Source of the DNA: Ficedula albicollis
Taxonomy: Eukaryota; Chordata; Aves; Passeriformes; Muscicapidae
NCBI RefSeq assembly: GCF_000247815.1
Contig: NC_021673.1
Coordinates: 112,336,766 to 112,400,765 of the forward strand
Reading direction: 5' to 3'
DNA length: 64,000 bases
The position numbers and the translations under genes are program-made. The notes beneath the pieces were generated by a model, which searched no databases, was not told the DNA's origin, and saw only the letters and a program-made list of their open reading frames with translations. Positions 26,595-40,804 of this stretch are shown piece after piece (position 1 is the stretch's first letter; the number at the start of each line of letters is the position of its first letter).

Positions 26595-29018
26595 ATGGTA
26601 TTATTTGAAACTCATGTTTCAGTTTTGAGAGTTACACTCATGCTTCCTATAATCTGTGGCAACAAGTAATCATTCTGTCCCACAACAAAATCCAACCAAT
26701 GATACCTACGGGAAGACCTAGTATTTTACTAGTGTCTCTGACAGTGGTAAATGAGTTTGGAATAAAACACAAAGCATCTCTGGTATACTTTTTCTCTGCC
26801 TTACAATCTGTAGGTATAATTTCAGAATATTACCTAAAGGGAGGCTGGACTCTACATCCAGGATTGCAGGGAAGTAATTACAGTATGGGTCACCCTCGAA
26901 GAATCTGAGGAAGATATTCTCAGGAAAATAAAGACACCCATTACAAAAAGGTGCTTCCAGCCATGGCTCACATGCTGAGATCTGTTTAAGTGGTTGCTCC
27001 ACTAAAACTGGGTGGGACAGGTGAGTGTAAAAAGAGATTAGTAAGGCAGACCCAAGGGTGACTACGTAATTTGAGTCTGCAGCTGGAAGTAGCTGTATTT
27101 TTTTAAACAGAACCTTGGAAACCACAATTCTCATTACACCAATTATTTGCTGCAACTGATTACATCGGAAATGAATTTTGTGCTTGGCCACAGCAGACTG
27201 GAGGAGCCAAGGTGAAGCAGATGTGACAGGGAGTTGACACTCCCCTTGGCTCCTTAACAAAGGGCAGGTCTGTCCTTACCAAGCCCAGATCTTTCCTAAC
27301 CATAGGTGAGACATTCCTGGGGTTTGCTTTATAGGAAGAGGCTCCTTGTCACCAAGGGATTAAAGGACTATCAAAAACACCTGACTAATCATGGTCTCCA
27401 AGCTATGGAAGGAAAATGTGACTGAGGCCAACTAAGTAACTCACTTCTTTCTTCCCTTTTCTTCTACTCTGTCTCTCCCGTAAGACTTGCTCACTGATTT
27501 TAAAGTGGTTTCTTCCTGGAGGGGAGGACCTTCCAGGCTGGAGACATTTCTGACCCAGCCCAATCCATGACTCCTGTCCCAACCCAATCCAGCCCAGGCT
27601 CATTTAGCCCTTTACACTCCTCTCAGCCAACCATACCTTGCAAAAGAGCCAGACACATTCAATCTGATTTCCCCTCACTGCAGTAAGTTATGCAAGCTTT
27701 CCATTAATCACATTTTAGCTGTGTGGGAGAGACCTCAGCAGCCTCAAATTCTCCAGCTATGCAACTCTGTTCTCACCTATTCAACATACTCCAGGCTCCT
27801 GCTTACATAAAAATAAGATGCCATGAGAAAACAGAGAACACAGGCCACTCGTCTTTAGTAACAGTTTTGTCTCTTATGATCCAGCATGGATTAGCTGCTC
27901 TATCTTTTCACCCTCTTCTCCCTGCCCTGCATGCCTGCAATATAATTAAACCACTACAAAGAATCTACAGGCAAATACTTGTGCTGGTCTTTTATCCCCC
28001 CAAATAAAAGTCAAGAGAAGCAATGAACTACCACATGCAATTCCCCACCTTTCCCCAAGTTGCCTGTCTCCTTCCAAAATATGAGTCAAGTTTATTCACA
28101 ATAATGACCGAGACTAAGACACCCATGATTGGCTAGCAGCTCCTAAACCCTAAATCAAATGTCAACACCCATCCTTGACTGAGATTAAAAGCCTCACACC
28201 TCTCAACTAAAAACGTAGCCAGTATGTTCCAATACAAGCTGATCTCCCACAAGCACTCTGACCACAATCAGTATTTGGGTATTTCACTCAGCACCACCAA
28301 AGCAGTGCTGCAATAGGTCTCCAGGTGTTCATTGCAAATGAGATTCACTATCATTTTTTAATAGCATGACCCATTTCTGCACAATTCCTAAAACCCTATA
28401 ATATTGCCAACCCTAGCTTGTTGAAGGGTAGTTGCAGGGAAAACACTGATCAGGAAAGAAAAATCATTCAAATGTTGATACAGTTATTTAAAAAAAAAAG
28501 GTAATTGCTTAATCAAGGGTCCCATGCTTATTAAATACTACCTACATCAAATGCCAATACTACTTTAATAATTCTTTCCAGTTCCAAAACTGGATCACCC
28601 ATATTTGTCAAATCTTGACCATGTCATTTTAAACACTCCAATTTAAAATTAACAGCTAACAACTGCAGCAAGACTGATGGAAGAAGAACAGGATACCTCT
28701 ATCTACAAATTCAGAGATGAAATTCTGTTTTCACCTGCACTTTTTAAGAACCAGGTGAGAAAACAGAGGTCAACTCATGCAGGGACTGAGTTTATAAATG
28801 TTTATTTATAAAGAAAGAAGCTAATTTCTTTTGAAAAGAGACCTCTCTGCAAGTTGTCACTCTTTACTTTCTAAAGACACACACATTTTCATTTAGTTTA
28901 GCATTTCACAATTCCAAAAACATCTGTGAATTCCCCAAAGCCTCAGGAGAAGAACTGAAGACCATTTCAGTTTTGAAGGGTCTAAGCACTCCTGTCTCCT
29001 CTTTGCTTCCTCCTGGAT

Positions 29019-29236
29019 CATAGAACATCTCAAGTCGGAAGAGAACCATAACAATCATCAAGCCCAACTGCTCATTTCTCACAGGACTGCCTAAAAACTA
29101 AACCATATGGGTAAGAATCATCAAGATGCTCCTTGAACTCTGGCAGGTTTGTTGCCCTGATCAATTCCATGGAAAGCCTGTTCCAGCGACTGACCACCTT
29201 CTCAGAGAAGAGTCTTTTCCTAATATTCATTACAGT
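29019..29236 (-). mobile_element. CR1 LINE 3' fragment
   Basis: Begins CATAGAACATCTCAAGTCGG, the reverse complement of a CR1 3' terminus, and continues through CCTTGAACTCTGGCAGG and AGCCTGTTCCAGCGACTGACC to CTTTTCCTAATATTCAT. On the minus strand a frame reads FSEKVVSRWNRLSMELIRAT and then PEFKEHLDD, which is the usual C-terminal end of CR1 ORF2 reverse transcriptase. It is 5'-truncated and lacks everything upstream, so it cannot move on its own. Confidence 0.9.
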
Positions 29237-29749
29237 CCACAAAAGAAAATTCACACGGGTCCCACGTACTCTGTTTGCCCAAGACAACAATGACTTTTCA
29301 ACACCAACCACTAAAGAAAATTCATTAAACACATGAAAAGAACCAACAACAAGTCAGCAACAAAACTTCTAAGGTTCTCTTATTATCAAAAAACTAGCAC
29401 TCAAGTTACTGCAAAATGTTCAGGCCAATATGACTCACTCATAGAAACTACACTGCTAAAAATAAGCAGTGATGTACAGGAATATAAATGCTTTATAATG
29501 CCACACACTTTGTCATTGTGGCTAAGAGTTTGCATCACTGCCTTAAAGCACAAGCCTTGCGTCTGGAGCCATTAAAATAGTAGGTGAGCAGGTAATTCAG
29601 AGAAAGAGAAGCTGTCACATGCAAGGTTCCAGTAATGCAACAGATTCCGTTGACACACTCCAGATGAGCCCGATGCCATTTCCTCCTGCCAGGAAGATGG
29701 TTATGGACACATTCCACTCATCTCATTCATCACAGGAGGCTGCAAAGTG

Positions 29750-30060
29750 AGCTTAATGCTGTCCCTTGCACATCAGATCGAGCACGCTGAATTTGCTCTC
29801 TCTGGACGGAAAAGAACCGGGAGCTCACAAGAAACTTAAGATGGCTTTTGTGAAATAATTGATGAAAAGGATGCCTGTGAAAACCCCAGGGGAAACTCAG
29901 CAAGACTTAGGGCCATGTGTTTTCATTAAGCCTGAGCACCATCTGCATGCAAGGTAACAGATGCTGTACAATTAAGGGCATCACCCGGACTGTCTTGGTC
30001 AGTTAAGTAGGTGGTGAGTTTAATTATTCCATCTAATGTTCCATAATCGCATTACATATC
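29750..30060. promoter_or_regulatory. Candidate conserved non-coding element
   Basis: This single-copy stretch retains several CpGs in AT-rich surroundings (ATCGAGCACGC, GGACGG, AACCGGG, ACCCGGAC, AATCGC) and carries several homeodomain-like cores (AATAATTGATG, TTTAATTATTCC, CATTACATATC). It has no repeat or ORF character. Retained CpG and motif density are typical of intronic enhancers, but I cannot measure conservation. Confidence 0.25.
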
Positions 30061-31989
30061 ATTACATAGGAAAATCTCAGCAATATTAAAAATCATGACT
30101 GGGTGCTCAGCCAGGTACCTACCAAACCACACAAAAGAATAACATCAACCTTATTGCCCCCTCGAGTTTGCACTAACGTTTGCCAGGAATGAAGTGCTAA
30201 CTAGAAAAAGAGGTGGCTGGCTGGACAGGTGAGCACCTATGCTGTGAAATAATTAGGCAGAACTGTCAGCATGTGGCTAGTATTACAAGGGAAGGAGGTT
30301 TATCTGGCAACAACTGAAAGCTAAGAGAAAACAAAGCTATGAGAAGCCAGAAAAAAGAAAGAAGTGAGGTTCTCACTTATTCATCAGGCTCCCATTGCAC
30401 TGAGGAGCCCTACTTACACACTATCTGTTTCACTGGGCATGCAGCTTCCCTGGACCTTCCCTAGCTGAGGACCAAACAAGCCATGCATTAAGACAAACCT
30501 TAACATTACCCCATCATGAAAACAAAAGGACAGCCCCACACAGCATGAAATGAAGTTATAATCTATCTCTTGTTTAAAAAAACAAGACAAAAAGACAGTA
30601 TTACAGACTTGCATGGCTCTGTGCAAAGAGATGTTTTGGGTCAGAGGGAGGTCACACTGCTAGCACAAATATAAATGCCAGTGCTGCTTTTTCATGGCAA
30701 AAGAAGGTACCTACAAAACCTGGCACTAGCAAACTAATAAAAGCTGTCTTGTTTTTGGAAAGGCAAACTTGTGTTTCTACAGACATAGCTAGTCACATAG
30801 CTCCCACACAAGGTAACACCTTAAGATGAATTCAATTTTTTTTCATCTTATTTGGAGATCCACAGAATGCAAAAAATGAAGCCAAGGCCTCCTCTCAGCA
30901 CAAAAGCTTGGGGGAGACCCCATCTAAAAATGGGAAGCCCAGGGCCAAGCACTGAGGAGACAGCACACCTGAAGAGACCACACACAGTCAGAAACACCCA
31001 GCACCTGTGAACTGCAGGCATCACATACTTCAGTCTCCTTGGCAATGAGGGTCTGGGAGCACCACAGGTACCTGCAAGCCTTCCCAAGGTATGTCTTGCA
31101 GTACCACCAGGTGTTGGGTACCACAACATGCTTTCGTCTTTAAAAAAACTAAAATGAGAAAGAAAAGATCAATCATAACTCAAGAGCCATTCTTATCTCA
31201 GAGTCTTGTTTCCTCTCACTAGTGGGCTAATCCTTTACATAATCTTCAAAGAGGTCTCAGCACTTTGGTTCTTGTTTAGCCTGTTTTTTTTTTTGGGCTT
31301 CTGATCTCAAAATACAACAAAAACCAAAGCATAACATCCACAAAAAAACACCAGATGGCAACTTCTTGTCCCACACAAACCAAGTAAGCAAAAACAAAAA
31401 GATGTACACCAGGCTGCATCACAAAGAGCACTCACTATTAATTTGAATTTGTACTCATCTGATTCAGGGACACACAAGAGCACCACTAGCACTCAAGCAG
31501 CACTGCACTGAGCATGTTGTTTTCATGGTATTAAGAATGCAAGTTCTCTGAAAAAACATACACAAAAAAGCCCTCCGAGTGTTAGGATAGGAAGAAAGCT
31601 ACTGAAAGAGAACTCCAAGTTCCTTGCAACAGTGCAGAGGACAGCTTCCATCCAGCTTGCACAGTGCTGTCAGCACATGATCCTTCACCACTTCCAGCAC
31701 CCAGCCGTGTTACTGCCACAGCATTTCACTGGCACAACAGCTGCCTCCTCTCCTGCAGATCATGTCACTGATACTTAGAGCTTTATTCCTTCATAATGAT
31801 GAGATTGGGATTTACACCTTTTGGGTAAAGAAACAAAAAGTTTTCTGTTAAGTCTGAATACTTAAATTAGGACAAATTATTTTATTATTAATTAGCAGGC
31901 TGTGCCACCTCTCCTTATGAGAGCACCATCTGAACTCTGAGGGAGGGTGGAGGGAGAAAGTCAAACCTTTTGTTTTGTGCACACTGCAT

Positions 31990-32170
31990 CATCCTGCAGA
32001 CTATCTGCTGGGTGTTTTATCTGTGGAGACGCACCTCAATGAATGTCAAAGACTAATAAATATTAAATTAGGGCGGTTTGCTTGCTTAAGCCTTGGCACC
32101 GTCCTTCGTTACTGAGTCAAATCTCCATCGAGCTGTTCAGCCTGTCAGAGCTATTTCTTTGGCAAAAGCA
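31990..32170. promoter_or_regulatory. Candidate conserved non-coding element
   Basis: A repeat-free stretch with CpGs at GACGC, GGGCGG, CACCG, TTCG and ATCGAG, plus AT-rich motifs (AATAAATATTAAATTAG) and TGAGTCA (an AP-1 core) near 32114. It differs in texture from its neighbours. The call rests on composition and motif impression only. Confidence 0.25.
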
Positions 32171-32681
32171 CTGGTCTGTGATGTAGGTCAGCAGAAAAAG
32201 TTCATTAGGTAGACAACAGCATCTGAATTTTCCAGTCTAAAGTAGCAAAGGTAATTTGTAGGGAAAAAATTCACATCGTTGTAATGTTCCCTAAAGGAAG
32301 GGGAAGAAAACCCCAGAAATATTTAGCTACATGATGAAGCCCACTTGTAGCAACATTAGACCTATAAAATTTAATTTTTTTTATGTCACTATGACTGAAC
32401 AGACGTTCAAGAGAGTTACACTTGCATAAAATGCCTAATGGCAGAGAAGTAGAAAGAGCACACAATTGTAGAAAACACTACTACTACTGAAGAAAAACCT
32501 TCTCTGAAAGCCACTTCATGTGATCAGTCTTTCTGATTCCATATAGACACAAAAAAGGTTGATTAAAAAATTAAAATCAAGCTGATCAGAGAAACTTCCT
32601 TGCTTAAAAGGAAGCATAACAACTTGTGTGGGAGTGTATCATGCAAAGTCTAAATACAGATTGCCAGTAAGTTAAAAGGGT

Positions 32682-32724
32682 AAATATTGTAATTTCTAGG
32701 AGCAAATATTGTAGTTTCTAGGAG
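32682..32724. repeat. Short tandem duplication, 22-bp unit
   Basis: AAATATTGTAATTTCTAGGA is followed directly by a second copy with one A/G difference. Confidence 0.85.
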
Positions 32725-35700
32725 TAAGATGAAAAAACATCTTACAACAACCCAACCAAAACAAACCACATTAAAATTTAAACATCTCAGGGCTATATAA
32801 TGTAGTGTACTAAATTTTTAATTTAAAGTGGGCACATTCATTAGGAAAGCCTGACAGTGGTCTCAACTGACTTTCTGTGTTTGAGCATAGTGGAAAAGAT
32901 GAAAGCAAAAGGCTCTATACCCACCTACACAATCTTCTGATCTTGCAACTCAAGGATCTAGAAAAAATTCCAGTTACATGTAGGGCTATTGATAATCAGC
33001 CTCACTTTTCAGTTTCCCTTCTTTCTTCTCAAACAAATTCCCAAGTAGTTTTCAACACGTGCTTCCATTTAACACTTCCATTCCTGCAGCACATTAATTT
33101 GTGCTGCTTCCCACTATCTGGACCAAGGAGCATTTCGGTCATGATTAGAACTTCAACTTAACACTCTTCTCTCCAAAAAAGACAAATCCAAAGCACTACT
33201 GACTTGACCTTCCATCAGCAGCACCATGTCTTCTAGTGGGTGAAAACTTTCCTTTGACAGCATAAGGATTCATACTTATTTTGTTTTTAACATGACTTAC
33301 ATTCTTCCTTCTTTCACCAAAAACAAGAAGTGGAGAAAAGTTGTAAGCATGGAAATTCAGGCAAAATTAGTTGAAATTCTTGTGTGCTGTCTGTCAGATT
33401 AAGATTCAACCTACTGGTGTTTAGAGTTGCTTTTTAGTTACAAAAGAGGTTTAAAAAAAAGAGGTTTTAAAAATATTTTTCTTTGAGAGCTAGGGATCAA
33501 AGCCAGCTCAGATTGTGCCTTGCAAACTCAACGACAGTTTCACGTCATCTCTTTGCCAATTTGCTGCTGAGACAATGCAGGAAATGTCCATGAGACTTGT
33601 CCAGACTCATCCAGCCCGGAGTGCTGCCCAAAAGCCACCCACCTGCAGCAAGGTCTGCCACCAGCAATTACACTTGTCTCCACCTTGCATGGTGGAGGGA
33701 GGGACACTGAATCTTCAGCAGCTTCAGGGAGAGCTGGGCAAGATGCATCTACCCAGGAAATAGTTTGTCCCAGATGAAGCCTCTTGCCACTGGACACCTT
33801 GGGTGGAATGCAACTGCTGTTGGCTGCACTGCAACAGTTTTCAGTTGTCTGAATGGGGAATCCAGTCTGCTTCACTGACCCTACCTGTTCAGCGAGGAAG
33901 GAGCAAGGACAGCATCACCCTCAGAGTGCCTTGCATTAATACCTGGGGTGTTTTGTGCATTGATGTAATCCTTCAGCCTCACACTACTGTGATCAGACTT
34001 TGCTCTGGGCAACCATTAAATATTTCACAATCAAGAGAAAGGAGATAAGGCTTTATTTCTGCAATTTCCAATCCCTCTGCAAAAGCCTGATAAAATCAAA
34101 TTGCTCCAATCCAACTGATGCTGAACTTAAGCTATCACCCACTAGTACCTAACAAGAGAGCAGAGACTCCCAACCACCTATTCTTTTTATGCCTGCCAGC
34201 AAGAAGACAGATTTATTTCTCTAGGATTAGCATTTTGCTATGGGAATGACTGGCTATACCAGTACTGTTGCAACAAATCAGCATAAACCATAATCTCATT
34301 ACAAAGCTATGGGACAGATTAATCCACTGAAAAATCCAGTTTGTTCTAAGGCAAGCTTTTCCCTAGCTGCAAATATACAGAGACAGAAGCTCAGTGAGTC
34401 CTCAAAAAAATCTGTTTGACCTACTGCAGGGAAGAGAAGAACAAATATTTTAAATAGGCAGTAAGTGGAATTTTGGTGCCACTGCCACTGATGGTAAATT
34501 GCCTCTCTGCTGACTTCAGCAATCTCACAGTTTGAACCTTGGCATCTTGCTTTCTTTGTGTTCATAAGAAAACTAGTGAGAAAAAAAAAAGAAAGAGTAG
34601 TAACAACACAGATTTCATTGAGCTTTGTTTGTGTTTATTTCAAGCCTTCAGAACTAACATCCCAGAATGAGAAACCTTACTTTTTATGAATTCAAGCCAA
34701 ACAAGCCAAAACACATCTTTCAACACAGACGGCTCTTCACTCCCACACAGGGGGAAAAAACCACTCAGTACAACAACATCTTAACACTCACATTCCAAAA
34801 CAGAGTCACTTGCTGTTGCTGCCATAATTACTCTTCTTATTAATACTGAGCATCATCAGATATAACTGCAGATTTGCTGTATCCTCATGACAGATTTAAT
34901 TCTGTGATTGATCAAACAAAACAGTCAAATACCATGGTTACTTACAACAGCCTAGAAAATACCAGCAATTTTTTATATTATTCTGATACTCTGCAACATA
35001 TTGAATATGTGCAAACTATTAGTGCAACTATTTGTCATGGTGAAAAAAGGAAGATAAAAAAAAAATCTTACAGCCACTCAATTCCTTAAAAAAAAAAAAA
35101 GAGATTCTTACGGAAGAAAGCTCTCTGGTTTTGAAGTCACCTAAGACAACAAAAAATCGGGACTGCTAAGAATAATAGCAAGGAATGACAAGTTTAGCTG
35201 CACTTAAAATGCTCCCAGGTTAGAAATAATGAGGAGAAAGCGAAGTAACTTTTCATTGCATCAAAGAGAGGTTTCTGCCTAGTTTATTGTTCCTATAGGG
35301 AGTGAGAGAAAGGAATTATGTTGATCCCATATGTAGCTGATTTTCCATTTTGGATTCTCATGGCCAAAGTCAAGGGTGTAAAAAAGTTAAAGTACTTTAC
35401 TTGCCCTTTGCAATCAAGGCACCAGGCCTGGAAATGAAGAATGCAGAGTGGCTTTCAAAAGCAGTCTGATAGGTAAAGAGAACAACAGTACTACCTGACC
35501 AAAGGAAAAACACAGCAGTAATGAGACCTCTGAGCAGTTTGCTGCCATACAAATCAGCTCCTTTAAATACTTCAATAAGGGAACTGAGGTTCTCTTTCAC
35601 TAGAGGCAGAGGCATTCCTCATTCTACAGAACTCCTGCTCAGATGTGTCTATAAATACTGTGAGGTCCACTGGAGGACACACTTCCAAGTGCCTGTTTAG

Positions 35701-38700
35701 CATCAGGTGCCCAGCTGGAGAAGCTTAATACTTCGGAGGTGGGAGGTCAGCATTTAGCATTGCACTTAACACACTGTTACTGACTTCCTATTTATGTCCA
35801 GGCACAGGCACAGAGTGGTTGCTTCAGCTGATCAAGCCAGAGGCAGCTGCACACCTCTGCTGCTGCTGCACAAGGCTGGGGCAGCGTGGTCAGGGAAAGC
35901 TGGGTAAAGCTCCCCGGAGTTGGGATGCTGATGAAGAAAATTTTAATCCTACCAGCCTCATGGATTTTAGAGCTAGAATTTGATTCCAGATTGCCCTGGC
36001 AGACAGAGAAACAGTCTATTCATTCAGACTTTTCCTGGGCACAGCATGGGAGCTGGGGAGCTCTCATTGACAGTTATTTATAATTAGATGATATTTTAAA
36101 ATAGCATCCAAGTAAACATGCTCTATCCTCTCATTATATATCCCAAGTCCTAAAGGGACACTATGGCACTTTGTGTTGCACAGCAGTGATCCCTGCTTGA
36201 ACTTAGGGCCTCTTGGATAAGCTCCCAATTAAAAATAAAGTAGCCTGAATGCAGGAGCTGCTCAAGCATAGTTTTCTTTGGCTTTCAGAGAACTCATCAT
36301 CACAATTTAATTGTCTCTCATCTTTCCTGCAGCCTGGGTTAAGGATGAAATAAAAACAGCTGGAAGTGAACAAAAGTTCAGCTCTGCTTGCCCAGTGGCC
36401 TGGCCCAGCTCCCTTTGCTCTCACAGTCTGAGCAGGCACTAATGGATTGTGCATGCACAGCACCTGATTGCTGGAGCTGCCATTGCCCCTGCATTTCAGC
36501 TGCATCCACCCTGCCCCTTCTGCTCAACCTGGAAAAATTCAAGTGTCACTAATAGGCAGGCAATGCCTCTTCAAACGTGGACTGACTGCATACAGGGACA
36601 GAAGTATGGATGTTCAACTCTAATTAGGCACCTCTTTGGTCTGCTTACATCCTGGAACAGCAGCCGAGTAATATGGGAATACTGACAGGAGGAACACGTT
36701 TAAAGCAGCCCCTACATCTTTTCTGATCAAGAACAGTCTTAATCCTGAAAGCAGTTTATTTCCATTGTTTCAGAGAAATCTATACTTAAGCTGTAAAGTA
36801 TAAAAGAATGGATTTGCTTTTAATTAAATGTAAGGGACAAGTGAATAACAGCTCTTTGATAATATTTCTATCATCTTAAGATGGCACACACAAAAAAAAA
36901 AACAAAACAAAAAACAACCCATCCTCCTGTGGAAAGGAAAGCTTATACTTTTGGTAAGCAGCCTGCAGAGTGAATAAAAAAAGCCCATCATGCCTCACTC
37001 TCCCCTTGAGGGCACATTTATCTTTGCCCACAGGCAATTTGGTCTTAAGATATTTTGTTATATATTGACAGGAATCCTAATGATATTTGACATTGCAACT
37101 CATAGGATATTCAACAGAAAAATCTTCTCCTCCAGCTTGCCCTACATTTGGCTGCAGTGCTGCTACAGCTCTGCTGTTGGTCTGCAGCCACATCCTGGGT
37201 CCAGGGCTGCAGCAACATGTGTGTCTTACTACATTTTGTATTTTGAGCCCTCTCACCTCTCTGAGTCACACATGTGCCGATGCTTTTCATATTTTCCTGC
37301 TTTACATTCAGAGTTCAAGAAGGAAAAGGAAAAAAATTGTCTGACCATTATGAAATTATGTAAGTGCAACTCAAGTAAGATCTCAGGTTTAACTCTATGC
37401 ATGTCCCCTTCAAAGAGGAAACAGGGCAGTTTGTCCTTTGAATACACAGAAGCCTAAACAAAAACTGTTAAGAAAGAAGAAGGAATAATTAGATGCTTTG
37501 GAAGCCAGTCTTTCAGCAAGGATACACACCTAAGATTCTCCTTTTGGCTCATCACATCATATCACAAATGGATAAGGATTACTGTTATTCTTACAAATAC
37601 ACAGCATGCCCACTCTCATTCTCCAGGTCAAGCCAGCAATCACTGTGGGCTAAGAAAAGGAAGCATTACATGCAAAGCCTATCAATTGACATTTGAGTGC
37701 TGCCAGTAAAACTCCCTTCACTGAACTTAAATAAAACATCATGTCAGCAGCAAAGTGTAGGACTCCACAGGGGGAGATGCCACGTTTTCTATGCTGATAT
37801 CAGCCACCCCTCTGCAGCAGGGAAAGAATTGCAGCTCCTTCTAACAGCAACGAGCTGCAATTCCAGCTTCTGCTAGAATTCATTGCTCCCAGTGACCAGA
37901 AACACGGAGGTCTCTAGAAATTCCTAAAATTGCCTGCTTGCTTTCTCACTTCTGGTAGCACATACACAGCTATCCCTCCTGGAACACACAGCAAAACACC
38001 ACTCTGCTCTCTGGTCCAAGAAACACCCCGACTTCCTCCATGCTAAGGGAAAAAGAAGAGGGCAGAGCAAAAAGAAGGTATGGAGGGATGGAGAAGCAGA
38101 GTTTGCACAGGTGATGGAAGAAGACAGCACAACAGATGGAAGGGGTGAAAGGAAGGACTACCCTTTGTGAATACAAGAAAGGATAAGAAGCAGCTCCTTG
38201 CAACTCTCCATTCTGCCACTGCAGGACAGTGCTGGGAGTTTTACCTGACAGCAACCTTGCAGATGACCTTGCAACACCTCCTGGAAGCGCACAGGTGCAA
38301 GACAGTAGCTTGGGGCATGGAACAAATGACACAGATAGGAGCCAAGGGTTCCTTGAACCCACCACGCTCTAAAGGGACACACTGAAAGATGCAACAGGAA
38401 AGCTGGACAAGAAGATCTGTGCAAAAATGCCTTTTTCCTCCCCCTCTTAAAGAAAAAGTTTCCTCCATTTTCCCACCCCAATCTTCCCTCCTTCATCTCC
38501 AAAATAGTGATATGCCAGAAAGCAACAAGAATAGCTTTCAGTGGGGCAAATAAGCAAAAATGCCAGTTGGAAACCCAACAGAAAAGCTGCAGACTGAAAA
38601 ACGAACACAGGAGAGGGGGTATCCAAGCATTTGTGGGCTACTTGGAAGTAGCTCCTGGAAGTTAGTAACTTGGGTATTTAGACTGCATAGCTCTTAGAAA

Positions 38701-39176
38701 CCCAGCTGCAAGGCAAACATGCTCTGCTTCAGTCTGGCTGCCCAGCTCATACAGTGCTGAGCAACTTGCTCTGGCAGTACAACACTGAGTTGGGGGCAGT
38801 TCTGCAATGACTCTTACGCTGCACACAGGGACCTTTCTCCACTTGTGCCCTTGGGTCAGCCTTGGGCACACAGCCCGTCCCTTCAGGACAGAGTGAAGGC
38901 TTATTTAGGGTGGTTAATCTCTGTACTCTGTGCAACTAGCCCATATCCCCTTTGCAGAGCAGAACAGTGTCCCCACACAGCCTCTAGTCCAGCACATCAC
39001 CTTTGGAGGATGCACATCCCCACACTGTATCCCAGCCAGCAGCTGGTGCTCCCCTAAACAGTGGCCGCAGTCCCCCAGCCTGTCCCTGGAATCCATGCCA
39101 GGTAGAGGTTTTACAATGAGAGCACCAAGACAGAAAACAAAGCAGCACATAATGGCCCATCAAAAGGGGCTTTTAC

Positions 39177-40804
39177 TTCTTTACTCAGCTTTTCTTACCA
39201 CTCCCCCAGCTCTGGCTGTAAGAAGAAATGCCACAACTTCCTTGTCGCCACCACAATGTTTTCCCTGCTCTTTTCACAAACAGAATTGCAGCATGTTGTA
39301 TTTCATATAACATTTGAGTCACTAGGGTTCAGCCCTGGTATGAAGTAACCCCAGTATCAACTTCATCAGATTGAGCTCTTGGGCATCTTCCAGCCTCTGA
39401 GACTGTGTTTAAATCTTTATTCTTGGTTCTCTTAGAAGCCCAGTGACATTCTCACAGAACAAGGAAATCCACACACATCCAAGTTCTCTGCATTCACAAG
39501 ATTAGAACATGCCGAAAGAAAAACCCCAAAACCAAAAAGGACACTTTTCAAGTAATTTTGCATTTCTTGAAGGTTTGTACTTCCAGGAAGTTCCAAGAGA
39601 CCATCCCCACTGCAATAAGATTTGTTGCTTTTCTTGGGAAGATCACCACCCACTCCTCTGCTGAGAGCACATCACCTCTTGCCTGGGTGTTCAGATGCTG
39701 CAATCCCTGGCACAGGGCTCCCCACACCCCCCAAACAGCTTGGGCAGCTATTGCTCGGCATGTCACATCTTCACTGTGGCTTGATCCACTCAGTGTGCAC
39801 CATGCAGTCTCAGGAGCATCTCCCTCTAACAGGCAACCTGAAGGATGAGGATTCTGGACTCCACAGCCTCCCCAGCCCCAGGAAGACCCTTCTCCCCCCA
39901 CCAGCACGCAGCACCAAGCCTGGCAGGGCAATACACCACACAGCAGCAGTACAGGAGATACTGAGACACAGCAGCTATTCCTGTTGGTGCTTCTTTACTC
40001 AGCTTTTTTTACCACTCCCCCAGCTCTGGCTGTAAGAAGAAATGCCACAACTTCCTTGTCGCCACCACAATGTTTTCCCTGCTCTTTTCACAAACAGAAT
40101 TGCAGCATGTTGTATTTCATATAACATTTGAGTCACTAGGGTTCAGCCCTGGTATGAAGTAACCCCAGTATCAACTTCATCAGATTGAGCTCTTGGGCAT
40201 CTTCCAGCCTCTGAGACTGTGTTTAAATCTTTATTCTTGGTTCTCTTAGAAGCCCAGTGACATTCTCACAGAACAAGGAAATCCACACACATCCAAGTTC
40301 TCTGCATTTACAAGATTAGAACATGCCGAAAGAAAAACCCCAAAACCAAAAAGGACACTTTTCAAGTAATTTTGCATTTCTTGAAGGTTTGTACTTCCAG
40401 GAAGTTCCAAGCGACCATCCCCACTGCAATAAGATTTGTTGCTTTTCTTGGGAAGATCACCACCCACTCCTCTGCTGAGAGCACATCACCTCTTGCCTGG
40501 GTGTTCAGATGCTGCAATCCCTGGCACAGGGCTCCCCACACCCCCCAAACAGCTTGGGCAGCTATTGCTCGGCATGTCACATCTTCACTGTGGCTTGATC
40601 CACTCAGTGTGCACCATGCAGTCTCAGGAGCATCTCCCTCTAACAGGCAACCTGAAGGATGAGGATTCTGGACTCCACAGCCTCCCCAGCCCCAGGAAGA
40701 CCCTTCTCCCCCCACCAGCACGCAGCACCAAGCCTGGCAGGGCAATACACCACACAGCAGCAGTACAGGAGATACTGAGACACAGCAGCTATTCCTGTTG
40801 GTGC
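39177..40804. repeat. Tandem duplication, two copies of 814 bp
   Basis: 39177-39990 is repeated directly as 39991-40804. By eye I find three substitutions (near 39194/40008, in the GCATTCACAAG/GCATTTACAAG segment, and AAGAGACC/AAGCGACC) and no indels, so the copies are over 99% identical. One base (C) is shared at the breakpoint. The copied sequence is single-copy intronic DNA with no recognisable gene; the paired ORFs (for example MGGDLPKKSNKSYCSGDG on the minus strand) are only frames carried by the duplication. It is either a very recent event or a false duplication from two haplotypes. Confidence 0.96.

Noticed and set aside
26718..27260. 180-residue minus-strand ORF
   Set aside because: No recognisable motif or composition; reads as an ordinary long chance frame in non-coding DNA.
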